Source: Bacteroidota bacterium
GTDB lineage: Bacteria > Bacteroidota > Bacteroidia > Cytophagales > Cyclobacteriaceae
NCBI GenBank assembly: GCA_018267195.1
Contig: JAFDYY010000021.1
Span: 1 to 52,730 of the forward strand
Direction of reading: 5' to 3'
Length of the DNA: 52,730 nucleotides
This document shows, in pieces, positions 45,954-52,730 of the stretch; the first letter of the stretch is position 1; each line of letters opens with the position of its first letter. Made by a program: the position numbers and the translations under genes. Under the pieces are notes generated by a model. The model had not been told where the DNA came from, searched no databases, and saw only the letters and a program-made list of their open reading frames with translations.

Positions 45954-47987
45954 TCATGCCTTCTTAGTTGCCGTGCGCAATAAAATTCCGGCCATGGTAA
46001 AAAAACAAAGAGTGCCAAAAACCATATATCCGGTTTCGCCCATAACCGCTGACAGAGCATGTTCTAAACTGATTTTTTGTAAGGCTTCAAAATAAAATAC
46101 AGATAATACAGCTACGACTACTCCTGAAATAGCCCCGCCTGCTATAAGCCCCGTGGCAAATAAATTTCCACGACTAAGGTCGTCTTCATCTTTCTTTTCA
46201 TTTTTTCTTTCGGCCCGCCAGTCAACCAATCCTTTCAATGCGCCTCCGATAAAAATAGGCAATGTAGTAGCCAAGGGTAAATAAAGGCCTATAGCAAAAG
46301 CCAATGCTTTAATCCCACAAAGCTCAATCATTACCGCTATAAAAACACCTACCATAACATATTGCCAATCCAGATTAAAAGATAAAATTCCCTTCGTTAA
46401 GGTAGCCATCAGGGTAGCTTGCGGAGCCGGGTATTTGGTGCTGCCAATGGCATGGGTAAAACCCTGGGCTATCAAATCTTGCGTAGGCGTATCTAAAATT
46501 TTAATAATCACACCTATTGCTACAGAAGAAACTAATGCCCCAATAAAGAGAGCAATCTGCTGATATTTTGGTGTGGCGCCAATTAAGAAACCGGTTTTTA
46601 AATCTTGCGAGGTGCCTCCGGCATTGGCTGCTGCAATGCAAATAATTCCGCCTACCACCAGCGCCATCGGCTCATACACGCGCCCGCTCCATCCTACCGA
46701 TGTAAAAATTAAACACGTTCCCATCAAAGTAGCGATTGTCATCCCGCTAATAGGGCTGTTGCTGGTACCGACCAGGCCTACAATACGGCTGGCCACCGTA
46801 ACAAAGAAAAAGCCAAATAAGATTACTAAAATACCCAGCAATAATTTCTGGATAAAACTATCGCCCGGAATTTTGGGGAGAATAGAAATAATTAATACCA
46901 ACAGCAAACTCCCAATGATCACTACTTTAAACGATAAGTCACGCTCGGTACGGGCAACTCCGGCCTGTCCTTTATTTTTTAGAGAGCCCATACTTTCGCG
47001 AAACGAACTGACAATGGTGGGAATGGTTTTAACTAATGTAATAAACCCACCGGCTGCCACTGCCCCGGCACCAATCTGCCGGATGTAGGCAAAGTATAAT
47101 GCCGTAGCGGGGTTAGCAAATGTTTTCGTTACCGGATCCCAGTTGCCTCGTCCTCCGGCTGTTGAAATATCTTTCAGATACCCAAGCGTAATAAGTTGCT
47201 GGGCCACCTGCTCAAACGGCACCAACGTAGCCAGCAACGGAATGATTGCCCACCAAGCCAATACTGAGCCGGCCACCAACACGCCCGAAATTTTTGGCCC
47301 GATGATATAGCCTACACCTAAGTATTCGGGAGTAATCTCCCCATTAATCGTTGCCGATGGCCAGAATTTATTTACTTGTTTTGTTACAAAAGCAGGTGTC
47401 TCTGCTATAACATGAAAAACTTTTTGCAGCATGGCATACGCAAACGCCACCCCCATCCCTATAAATGCTGTCTGTGCAAACACCCCGCCTTTCTCGCCTG
47501 CCTGCAAAACCGATGCACAGGCCGTGCCTTCCGGGTAAGGGAGTACCCCGTGTTCTTTTACAATGAGCGACCTGCGAAGAGGAATCATCATCATGGTGCC
47601 GAGCATGCCCCCCAAGGCTGCCAAAGAAAAAATGGTGAAATAATTAAAGTATTCCGCACTATTAATGTTGCCATTCTCATCAGCCGAGAGAAATAAAAAA
47701 CCCGGCAAGGTAAAAGCTACCCCGGCTGCTATAGATTCTCCGGCCGAGCCGGTAGTCTGAATGATATTGTTTTCTAAAATCGTAGTCTTGAAAAGTTTTC
47801 TTCCTAACGTGATGGCAATAACCGCAATGGGTATGGATGCGGTTACCGTTAGCCCGGCCTTGATAGCGAGATAGGTCGTAGAGCAACCAAACACAATCCC
47901 AAAAAAACATCCCAATAAAATAGATTTTAGGGTAAGCTCAGCCATGTTCTGTTCGGCAGAGATATAGGGTTTAAATGGATTTGACAT
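45954..47987 (-). CDS. OPT family oligopeptide transporter
   Basis: A 677-residue inner-membrane protein with about 14-16 helices, OPT family. Characteristic segments are LGCFFGIVFGCSTTYLAIKAG near the N-terminus, PYPEGTACASVLQAGEKGG, GRGNWDPVTKTFANPATALY and AAANAGGTSQDLKTGFLIGATP. OPT proteins take up oligopeptides or metal chelates by proton symport. The next gene upstream on the same strand (30 bases) is a POT-like transporter, so the two probably form one operon for peptide uptake. The start MSNPFKPYIS is chosen because it is the first ATG. Confidence 0.92.
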   Translation of the reverse strand: MSNPFKPYISAEQNMAELTLKSILLGCFFGIVFGCSTTYLAIKAGLTVTASIPIAVIAITLGRKLFKTTILENNIIQTTGSAGESIAAGVAFTLPGFLFLSADENGNINSAEYFNYFTIFSLAALGGMLGTMMMIPLRRSLIVKEHGVLPYPEGTACASVLQAGEKGGVFAQTAFIGMGVAFAYAMLQKVFHVIAETPAFVTKQVNKFWPSATINGEITPEYLGVGYIIGPKISGVLVAGSVLAWWAIIPLLATLVPFEQVAQQLITLGYLKDISTAGGRGNWDPVTKTFANPATALYFAYIRQIGAGAVAAGGFITLVKTIPTIVSSFRESMGSLKNKGQAGVARTERDLSFKVVIIGSLLLVLIISILPKIPGDSFIQKLLLGILVILFGFFFVTVASRIVGLVGTSNSPISGMTIATLMGTCLIFTSVGWSGRVYEPMALVVGGIICIAAANAGGTSQDLKTGFLIGATPKYQQIALFIGALVSSVAIGVIIKILDTPTQDLIAQGFTHAIGSTKYPAPQATLMATLTKGILSFNLDWQYVMVGVFIAVMIELCGIKALAFAIGLYLPLATTLPIFIGGALKGLVDWRAERKNEKKDEDDLSRGNLFATGLIAGGAISGVVVAVLSVFYFEALQKISLEHALSAVMGETGYMVFGTLCFFTMAGILLRTATKKA

Positions 47988-48017
47988 AGCTGAAATAAAT
48001 TTTTTAAATTCTGTTTT

Positions 48018-49268
48018 TTAAACTCGAGAAGGTCTTGAATAAACTAAATGATGCACCATCAATAGAATAGTTCCTGCCACTCCAATGCCTGTTAAAATAT
48101 ACCACATCATCGCTGGATTGGTGCTCATAAAATTCAGCCGAAGCCAATCTGATAAATAGCCGGCCGGCAACGAACCCAGTGCCACCGGTAAAAAAGCAAA
48201 GCCCATAAATGTGCCCACTTGATGCTTAGGCGCGAGTGAGCTTACATAATCATAAAACCGTGGTGTTTGTGTTGCATCTGCCAATCCAAAAAGCAAAACA
48301 CCAACCACTACAAACAATACCGTGCCCATGGCTCCCACAATAAACCACGCTACCGTTGCAATTATAAAACCGGCTACTAAAGGGTAGATCGGTTTTACAT
48401 TCTTAAGCAACGCACCCATTGGCACTGTTAAAATAATGACGGCCAGCGCATCGAGCGATTCTAATTTCTCGAATTCTGTAAATTGTAAAACATCGGTGGC
48501 ATATAAGGGCAGTAAATAAAAAATTTGCCAAAACAACAGCCAAAAAATCCCGAAGATGAAAAGCAAGCTGATGAATTTAAAATTTTTAAATACCAGCACC
48601 ATGTCTTGAAAAACCTTTACGAGGGTGCGTTTTTTTTCATCGCTGCTATCTATTTCTTTATAAAATAAAAACGTTCCAATAAAAAGGAAAAATGAAGTGA
48701 TGGCAGACATGATCAGCACATATTCTACTCCCCAGTCGGTGCGGATGGTAAGCGCCACAATGGGGCCTAGTGCACCTCCTGTATTTACTAAAGTGTAGTA
48801 GATTGAAAAGCCGAGCGGCCTTGCTTCTGCAGTAGATGTTTTTGCCACGGTACCAACAATGCAAGGTTTGATCAGCGAGCCGCCAATGGCCGTAATCACG
48901 ATAGCGATAATCATGTAGTTGCGAACTCCGATAACATGGGTAATCGATGCGCCCCATTCTAAACCTGCCACGCCAATGCTGAAATAACCAACCGCAAAGA
49001 TGGCAAAGCAAGTCATCAATGTTTTTTTAAAACCATAACGGTCTACAAACACTCCGGCAATAATCGGTAATGAAAAAATAAGTGTTGTAAACCAACCTGT
49101 TAACGTCCCGGCTTCATCATTGAGGCCTACCTTCTTGGCAAGATAGAAAACGAGCACTGCCTTGGTGGCATAAAAGGCTAAGCGCTCAAAAAGCTCAAGT
49201 GTGTTGGCAATCCAAAAAGTGGAGGTAAACCCTTCGCGGATTTCAGTGAAACGCTGCTGCAAAGTCAT
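48018..49268 (-). CDS. MFS transporter, POT/peptide-type
   Basis: A 416-residue protein with 12 predicted helices. The first helix motif NTLELFERLAFYATKAVLVFYL, with ExxER-like Glu-Leu-Phe-Glu-Arg, resembles the proton-dependent oligopeptide transporters, and GGSLIKPCIVGTV matches their helix 4-5 region. It is shorter than typical POT proteins (about 460-500). It probably transports peptides with proton symport, in line with the OPT gene 30 bases downstream. A general MFS function remains possible. Confidence 0.85.
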   Translation of the reverse strand: MTLQQRFTEIREGFTSTFWIANTLELFERLAFYATKAVLVFYLAKKVGLNDEAGTLTGWFTTLIFSLPIIAGVFVDRYGFKKTLMTCFAIFAVGYFSIGVAGLEWGASITHVIGVRNYMIIAIVITAIGGSLIKPCIVGTVAKTSTAEARPLGFSIYYTLVNTGGALGPIVALTIRTDWGVEYVLIMSAITSFFLFIGTFLFYKEIDSSDEKKRTLVKVFQDMVLVFKNFKFISLLFIFGIFWLLFWQIFYLLPLYATDVLQFTEFEKLESLDALAVIILTVPMGALLKNVKPIYPLVAGFIIATVAWFIVGAMGTVLFVVVGVLLFGLADATQTPRFYDYVSSLAPKHQVGTFMGFAFLPVALGSLPAGYLSDWLRLNFMSTNPAMMWYILTGIGVAGTILLMVHHLVYSRPSRV

Positions 49269-49340
49269 TCGGTCTTAACTATTCGGTTTAAAGTAACAAC
49301 CGACAAAGTAGAGGGATTAATTGATTAAAGCAATTGGATT

Positions 49341-51191
49341 TTACTCCTGCTCCACACTCCACTTTTCGGGCGACCGCCACAAAGACGAGAGCAACAGTTC
49401 GCGCATAAACAAAAATTCTTTCGGAAGTTTATCGTACATCCGGCCAAACAATTCGGCATGGGCTAACAACTCGGCCTTCCATTCTTCCCGGTCTATCAAC
49501 ATCAGTTGATCAAACTGGTGCCGGGAAAAATTCAGTCCGGTCCAGTCAATATCTTCATAGTGGGGCATCCAGCCAATGGGGCTTTCTACGGCATTCGATT
49601 TACCTCGCACTTTTTGCACCACCCACTTCAGCACCCGCATATTATCGCCAAAACCGGGCCAGGCAAAATTTCCTTTTTCATCTTTGCGAAACCAGTTCAC
49701 TCCAAAAATTCGTGGCGGATTAGGTATATCACGGCCAAACTGCAGCCAATGATTAAAATAATCGCCCATGTGGTATCCACAAAATGGCAACATGGCAAAC
49801 GGATCGCGCCTTACTTTGCCTAGTTCACCAAAAGCGGCAGCGGTTGTTTCTGAGCCCATTGTGGCTGCGAGGTAAACACCAAAATTCCAGTTGTGTGCTT
49901 GATATATAAGGGGTATGGTATTGCTTCTGCGCCCACCAAAAATAAATGCACTGATTGGCACGCCATTCGGGTTTTCCCAGTCGTTATCAATACTAGGGCA
50001 CTGCGAAGCCGGTGCTGTAAACCGGGCATTAGGATGGGCGGCCGGTTTGCCTGAGGCCGGATCATATTTTTGTCCACGCCAGTCGGTTAAGTTTTTTGGA
50101 ATTTCTTTGCTCATTCCCTCCCACCACACATCGCCCTCTTCAGTAACGGCCACATTGGTGAAGATGGTATTCTTCGCAATGGTTTTCATGGCATTGGGGT
50201 TGCTCTTTACGTTGGTGCCGGGGGCTACCCCAAAATAACCGGCTTCCGGGTTAATGGCATACAGCCTGCCATCTTTGCCGGGCTTAATCCAGGCAATGTC
50301 ATCTCCTACCGTAGTTACTTTCCATCCCTCAATTTCTTTGGGTGGGATGAGCATGGCAAAATTGGTTTTACCGCAGGCGCTGGGAAAAGCCGCAGCAATG
50401 TATGTCTTTTCATGATCGGGGTTTTCCACTCCGAGAATAAGCATGTGTTCGGCCAACCAGCCTTCCTCTTGTGCCATGGCTGAAGCTATGCGCAAGGCAA
50501 AACATTTTTTACCGAGTAAGGCATTTCCGCCATAGCCCGAGCCATAAGAAACGATGGATCGTTCTTCCGGATAATGAACAATATATTTGGTAGTAGGGTT
50601 GCACGGCCATTTTACATCATTCTGCCCTTGTGCTAAAGGTGCGCCCAGGGTGTGTAACGCTTTTACATATTCGCCTTCGTTGCCTAACTGATGAATTACT
50701 TTTTGACCTACGCGGGTCATCAAATGCATATTGACTACCACGTACTCGGAGTCGGTAATCTCAATTCCTATCTGCGAAATATCGGAGCCAAGCGGCCCCA
50801 TACAAAAAGGAATTACATACATCGTTCGCCCTCTCATACAACCTTCCAGCAATTTGCTTAAGGTTTGTTTCATTTCACGCGGGTCCACCCAGTTGTTGGT
50901 AGGGCCGGCATCATCTTTAGTGCGGCTGCAGATAAACGTACGGTCTTCTACACGGGCCACATCGCTGGGGTCTGAAAAACAAGCAAAGCTATTGGGGCGC
51001 TTCTCTTCGTGCAGACGGATAAACGTACCTTTTTCCACCAATCTGTTGCATAACTCATCATATTCTTTTTTAGTACCATCGCACCAACGAACATGCTCGG
51101 GCTGACACTGAGCGGCAATCTGTTGAACCCATTTTTTTAGTTCGGCATGGCCGACCGGATAGGTAGAAGAATGATTTTTTATAGCAACCAT
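49341..51191 (-). CDS. pckG: phosphoenolpyruvate carboxykinase (GTP)
   Basis: A 616-residue GTP-dependent PEPCK. It converts oxaloacetate and GTP to phosphoenolpyruvate, GDP and CO2 in gluconeogenesis. The active-site Cys and P-loop lie in [16 protein letters not shown]; the metal-binding and PEP-binding parts include [11 protein letters not shown] and [13 protein letters not shown], and the C-terminus has [15 protein letters not shown]. The annotated frame extends to a TTG at 51212, but that codon overlaps the -7 box; the ATG at 51191 (MVAIKNHSS) is the proper start. It is transcribed alone, with a full -33/-7 promoter. Confidence 0.97.
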   Translation of the reverse strand: MVAIKNHSSTYPVGHAELKKWVQQIAAQCQPEHVRWCDGTKKEYDELCNRLVEKGTFIRLHEEKRPNSFACFSDPSDVARVEDRTFICSRTKDDAGPTNNWVDPREMKQTLSKLLEGCMRGRTMYVIPFCMGPLGSDISQIGIEITDSEYVVVNMHLMTRVGQKVIHQLGNEGEYVKALHTLGAPLAQGQNDVKWPCNPTTKYIVHYPEERSIVSYGSGYGGNALLGKKCFALRIASAMAQEEGWLAEHMLILGVENPDHEKTYIAAAFPSACGKTNFAMLIPPKEIEGWKVTTVGDDIAWIKPGKDGRLYAINPEAGYFGVAPGTNVKSNPNAMKTIAKNTIFTNVAVTEEGDVWWEGMSKEIPKNLTDWRGQKYDPASGKPAAHPNARFTAPASQCPSIDNDWENPNGVPISAFIFGGRRSNTIPLIYQAHNWNFGVYLAATMGSETTAAAFGELGKVRRDPFAMLPFCGYHMGDYFNHWLQFGRDIPNPPRIFGVNWFRKDEKGNFAWPGFGDNMRVLKWVVQKVRGKSNAVESPIGWMPHYEDIDWTGLNFSRHQFDQLMLIDREEWKAELLAHAELFGRMYDKLPKEFLFMRELLLSSLWRSPEKWSVEQE

Positions 51192-51209
51192 GGTGATTTG
51201 TTTAGGTTG

Positions 51210-51238
51210 CAAAGATAAAAAAAAGAAGGCTCTGCAAA
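51210..51238 (-). promoter_or_regulatory. promoter of pckG
   Basis: The minus strand reads TTTG (51235-51238), 17 bases, TATCTTTG (51210-51217), exact matches to both elements. The box ends 18 bases before the ATG at 51191. Confidence 0.7.
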
Positions 51239-51259
51239 CATTTCAAACGATTGCAATAT

Positions 51260-52105
51260 TTATAAGCTCAATAATTCTTTTATATTGACCGCACAGGCTT
51301 TCACGCTTTCCAGAGAGGAAACCGGATATGTTTCTTGTTCTACGTAAAAATGTTTTAGTCCGGCTTCATTGGCTTTGGCAAAAATAGTTTTGAAATCTAT
51401 CGTACCGGTGCCTACATCGGCATTCAATTTCCGATCTTCTTTTCGCATATCTTTTACATGCCATTGCTCAAATCGCCCGGGGTTTTCGGCTATAAGTTTA
51501 AGCGGATCATGGTTGGCATACACTACCCAGTAAATGTCCATTTCCAAACTTACCAACTTAGGGTCTAGTTCCTTGAGCATAACCTGATAGGGAATTTGGT
51601 TTTCTACCGGCTCAAACTCAAAGGCATGGTTATGGTAGCCCATCCGCACACCATATCGTTGGCATACCTCTGCATTCTTATTGATCTCTTCGCAGGTTTT
51701 TTTTAAGCGATCCAGCGTATCATATTTTTCTTTGGGCATCCAGGGCACTACTACGTATTCGTGCCCCAGGGTTTTAGCATCGGCCACCACTTGCTCCCAT
51801 TTTCCAAACAGATCGGTGCCATAGTGCCCGCTGGATAGCTTCATTCCTAAGTCGTTGGTCATTTTATACATATCGGCCACCGGCTTACCAAAAAGTTTTC
51901 CGTTACTATAACCAAACGCTTCCAGTTCTTTGTAGCCAAAACCGGCCACTTTTTTCAATACTCCTTCCGTGTCGTTACCAATTATATCGCGCAACGAATA
52001 AAGTTGCAGTCCCAACTTCTTCCTGGGCTCAATGAATGAAAATGAGGGTAATGAAAAGGCGGCTGCCGCAACAGCTCCGGATTGGATAAATTTTCTTCGG
52101 TTCAT
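51260..52105 (-). CDS. Tat-exported sugar phosphate isomerase/epimerase-like protein
   Basis: A 281-residue protein. The N-terminus MNRRKFIQSGAVAAAAFSLP is a twin-arginine signal. The mature part is a xylose-isomerase-like TIM barrel: LGLQLYSLRDIIGND, GFGYKELEAFGY, MGYHNHAFEFEPVE, SLEMDIYWVVYA and QWHVKDM, with the metal-binding Glu, His and Asp of the fold visible. Exported members of the family are common in Bacteroidota, often with sugar degradation. The substrate is unknown. It lies 48 bases upstream of pckG on the same strand, but pckG has its own promoter. Confidence 0.9.
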   Translation of the reverse strand: MNRRKFIQSGAVAAAAFSLPSFSFIEPRKKLGLQLYSLRDIIGNDTEGVLKKVAGFGYKELEAFGYSNGKLFGKPVADMYKMTNDLGMKLSSGHYGTDLFGKWEQVVADAKTLGHEYVVVPWMPKEKYDTLDRLKKTCEEINKNAEVCQRYGVRMGYHNHAFEFEPVENQIPYQVMLKELDPKLVSLEMDIYWVVYANHDPLKLIAENPGRFEQWHVKDMRKEDRKLNADVGTGTIDFKTIFAKANEAGLKHFYVEQETYPVSSLESVKACAVNIKELLSL

Positions 52106-52187
52106 GGAAGTTTTGTTTGAGTACTAAAGATAGAACCGTTCCTTTTCAAAACAAAAAATATAAGCCAGGCAAATGCCCATCATGCAT

Positions 52188-52652
52188 TTAGATGACAGCT
52201 ATCTGCGGCTCGCACTTTACCGGGAAATTGACCGAGTTAGCAATAAAGCAAAATCGGTGAGCCTCTTGATGAAGTAATTCTGCCTGCTTCCGGTCGCCCG
52301 CACTAATGGTTACGTGGGGGCGTAGCACCACTTCTGTAAATTTTCCATTACCCTCTTTTCCTTCCATCATAATGCCGGTGGGGTTGTCTTCGTATTTTTC
52401 TACAATAATGTGGTTAACAGAACAGAGGTGTAAGAACCAAAGCATGTGGCAGGAAGAAATAATCCCCACCAATAAATCTTCCGGGTTGTAGCATGAAGGG
52501 TCTCCACGGAAAGAAGGGTCTGAAGAACCGGGCAAATCGGGTTTGCCTACCGCGCTGTAAACGTAATGGCGCGAATAGGATGTGTAGCTTTTGGTACCTT
52601 GCCCCAAATTCCCAGTCCAGGTCAGTTTAAGTGTGTAGCGATGTTCTTTCAT
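52188..52652 (-). CDS. OsmC family protein
   Basis: A 154-residue OsmC/Ohr superfamily protein. Cys residues typical of the peroxidase site are at DPSCYNPEDLLVGIISSCHML (two Cys), with a Glu in PEDLL. The N-terminal half has the GNLGQGTKSYTSYSRHYVY strand region. Family members reduce organic hydroperoxides. The catalytic Arg of Ohr is not obvious, so the OsmC group fits better. The second copy of the MITE-like element begins about 20 bases upstream of its ATG. Confidence 0.85.
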   Translation of the reverse strand: MKEHRYTLKLTWTGNLGQGTKSYTSYSRHYVYSAVGKPDLPGSSDPSFRGDPSCYNPEDLLVGIISSCHMLWFLHLCSVNHIIVEKYEDNPTGIMMEGKEGNGKFTEVVLRPHVTISAGDRKQAELLHQEAHRFCFIANSVNFPVKCEPQIAVI

Positions 52653-52671
52653 AACTTTATTTCATTTTAGC

Positions 52672-52730
52672 ATTTAACCCAAATCATGCAATAGAAAATC
52701 GATTGGCATGATTGACGAATGAAAATCAAC
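52672..52730 (-). repeat. MITE-like dispersed element, copy 2 (cut by window edge)
   Basis: The reverse complement of 52672-52730 matches 26435-26493 over 59 bases with 3 differences (positions 25, 49 and 55 of the match). The visible end reads TTTAA then CCCAAATCATGCAATAG on the plus strand, which matches the right-hand terminal repeat of copy 1 and resembles its left end. The other end is beyond the window. It sits upstream of the OsmC gene in the same orientation relative to the gene as copy 1 has to pgk. Confidence 0.75.

Noticed and set aside
51192..51212. TTG start for pckG
   Set aside because: The codon overlaps the -7 box, and the ATG at 51191 gives a normal N-terminus.

Overview
The window comes from a chromosome of a Bacteroidota bacterium, most likely of the order Cytophagales (inferred, not proven). 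The main support is the promoters: several genes are preceded by the Bacteroidota-type -7 box TAnnTTTG, with TTG or TTTG about 17-21 bases further upstream. The protein set also fits: DUF2911 proteins, a GTP-type PEP carboxykinase, a TolB-like/barrel surface protein, an ECF sigma factor with a TPR-type partner, and DUF420/DUF983 oxidase-assembly genes. I see no rRNA, CRISPR array, insertion sequence with a transposase, or phage module. There is one tRNA, tRNA-Glu(UUC).

Layout. 1-5.5 kb is an accessory stretch: the end of a CHAT-domain protease, an ECF sigma factor with a membrane-anchored TPR/anti-sigma-like partner, a frameshifted small gene behind a 28-bp palindrome, and two tandem AbiE-like nucleotidyltransferase/antitoxin modules. 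5.6-6.9 kb holds tRNA-Glu and gap (GAPDH), with clear promoters and terminators. 6.9-13.5 kb holds a TerB-like protein, a class III aminotransferase, an AI-2E family permease, a beta-lactamase-type serine hydrolase, hslV and the pyruvate dehydrogenase E2 gene. 13.6-22.3 kb holds a 1002-residue surface protein with an HExxH motif, a 40-residue membrane peptide, secreted proteins and a GH2 beta-galactosidase. 22.3-25.4 kb encodes one kinase-M23-aminotransferase fusion. pgk follows at 26.5 kb.

27.7-33.3 kb is a five-gene respiratory operon on the minus strand: a small membrane subunit, a CuA/cytochrome c subunit II, a heme-copper catalytic subunit, a SCO-type copper chaperone, and a cytochrome b/ferredoxin/MvhD-like fusion. 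The catalytic subunit has Gln where the cross-linked active-site Tyr normally sits and Lys where a low-spin heme His normally sits. It may therefore be an NO reductase or another non-standard heme-copper enzyme rather than an ordinary oxidase. I consider this the most interesting system in the window.

33.5-41 kb holds an SDR enzyme, an MlaEF-type ABC importer core, a very large membrane histidine kinase and a cluster of oxidase-assembly-type small membrane proteins, including a SCO-like protein without copper-binding cysteines. 41-52.7 kb holds D-serine dehydratase, two AhpD-like proteins, a PEP-mutase/isocitrate-lyase family enzyme, a U32 peptidase-like tRNA hydroxylation protein overlapping a ferredoxin gene, an OPT and a POT-like peptide transporter, pckG, a Tat-exported sugar isomerase-like protein and an OsmC protein.

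Two copies of one non-coding element occur. One (about 184 bp, with terminal inverted repeats) lies upstream of pgk. The second is cut off by the right edge of the window, upstream of the OsmC gene. They match over 59 bases with 3 differences and look like a MITE or similar dispersed element.
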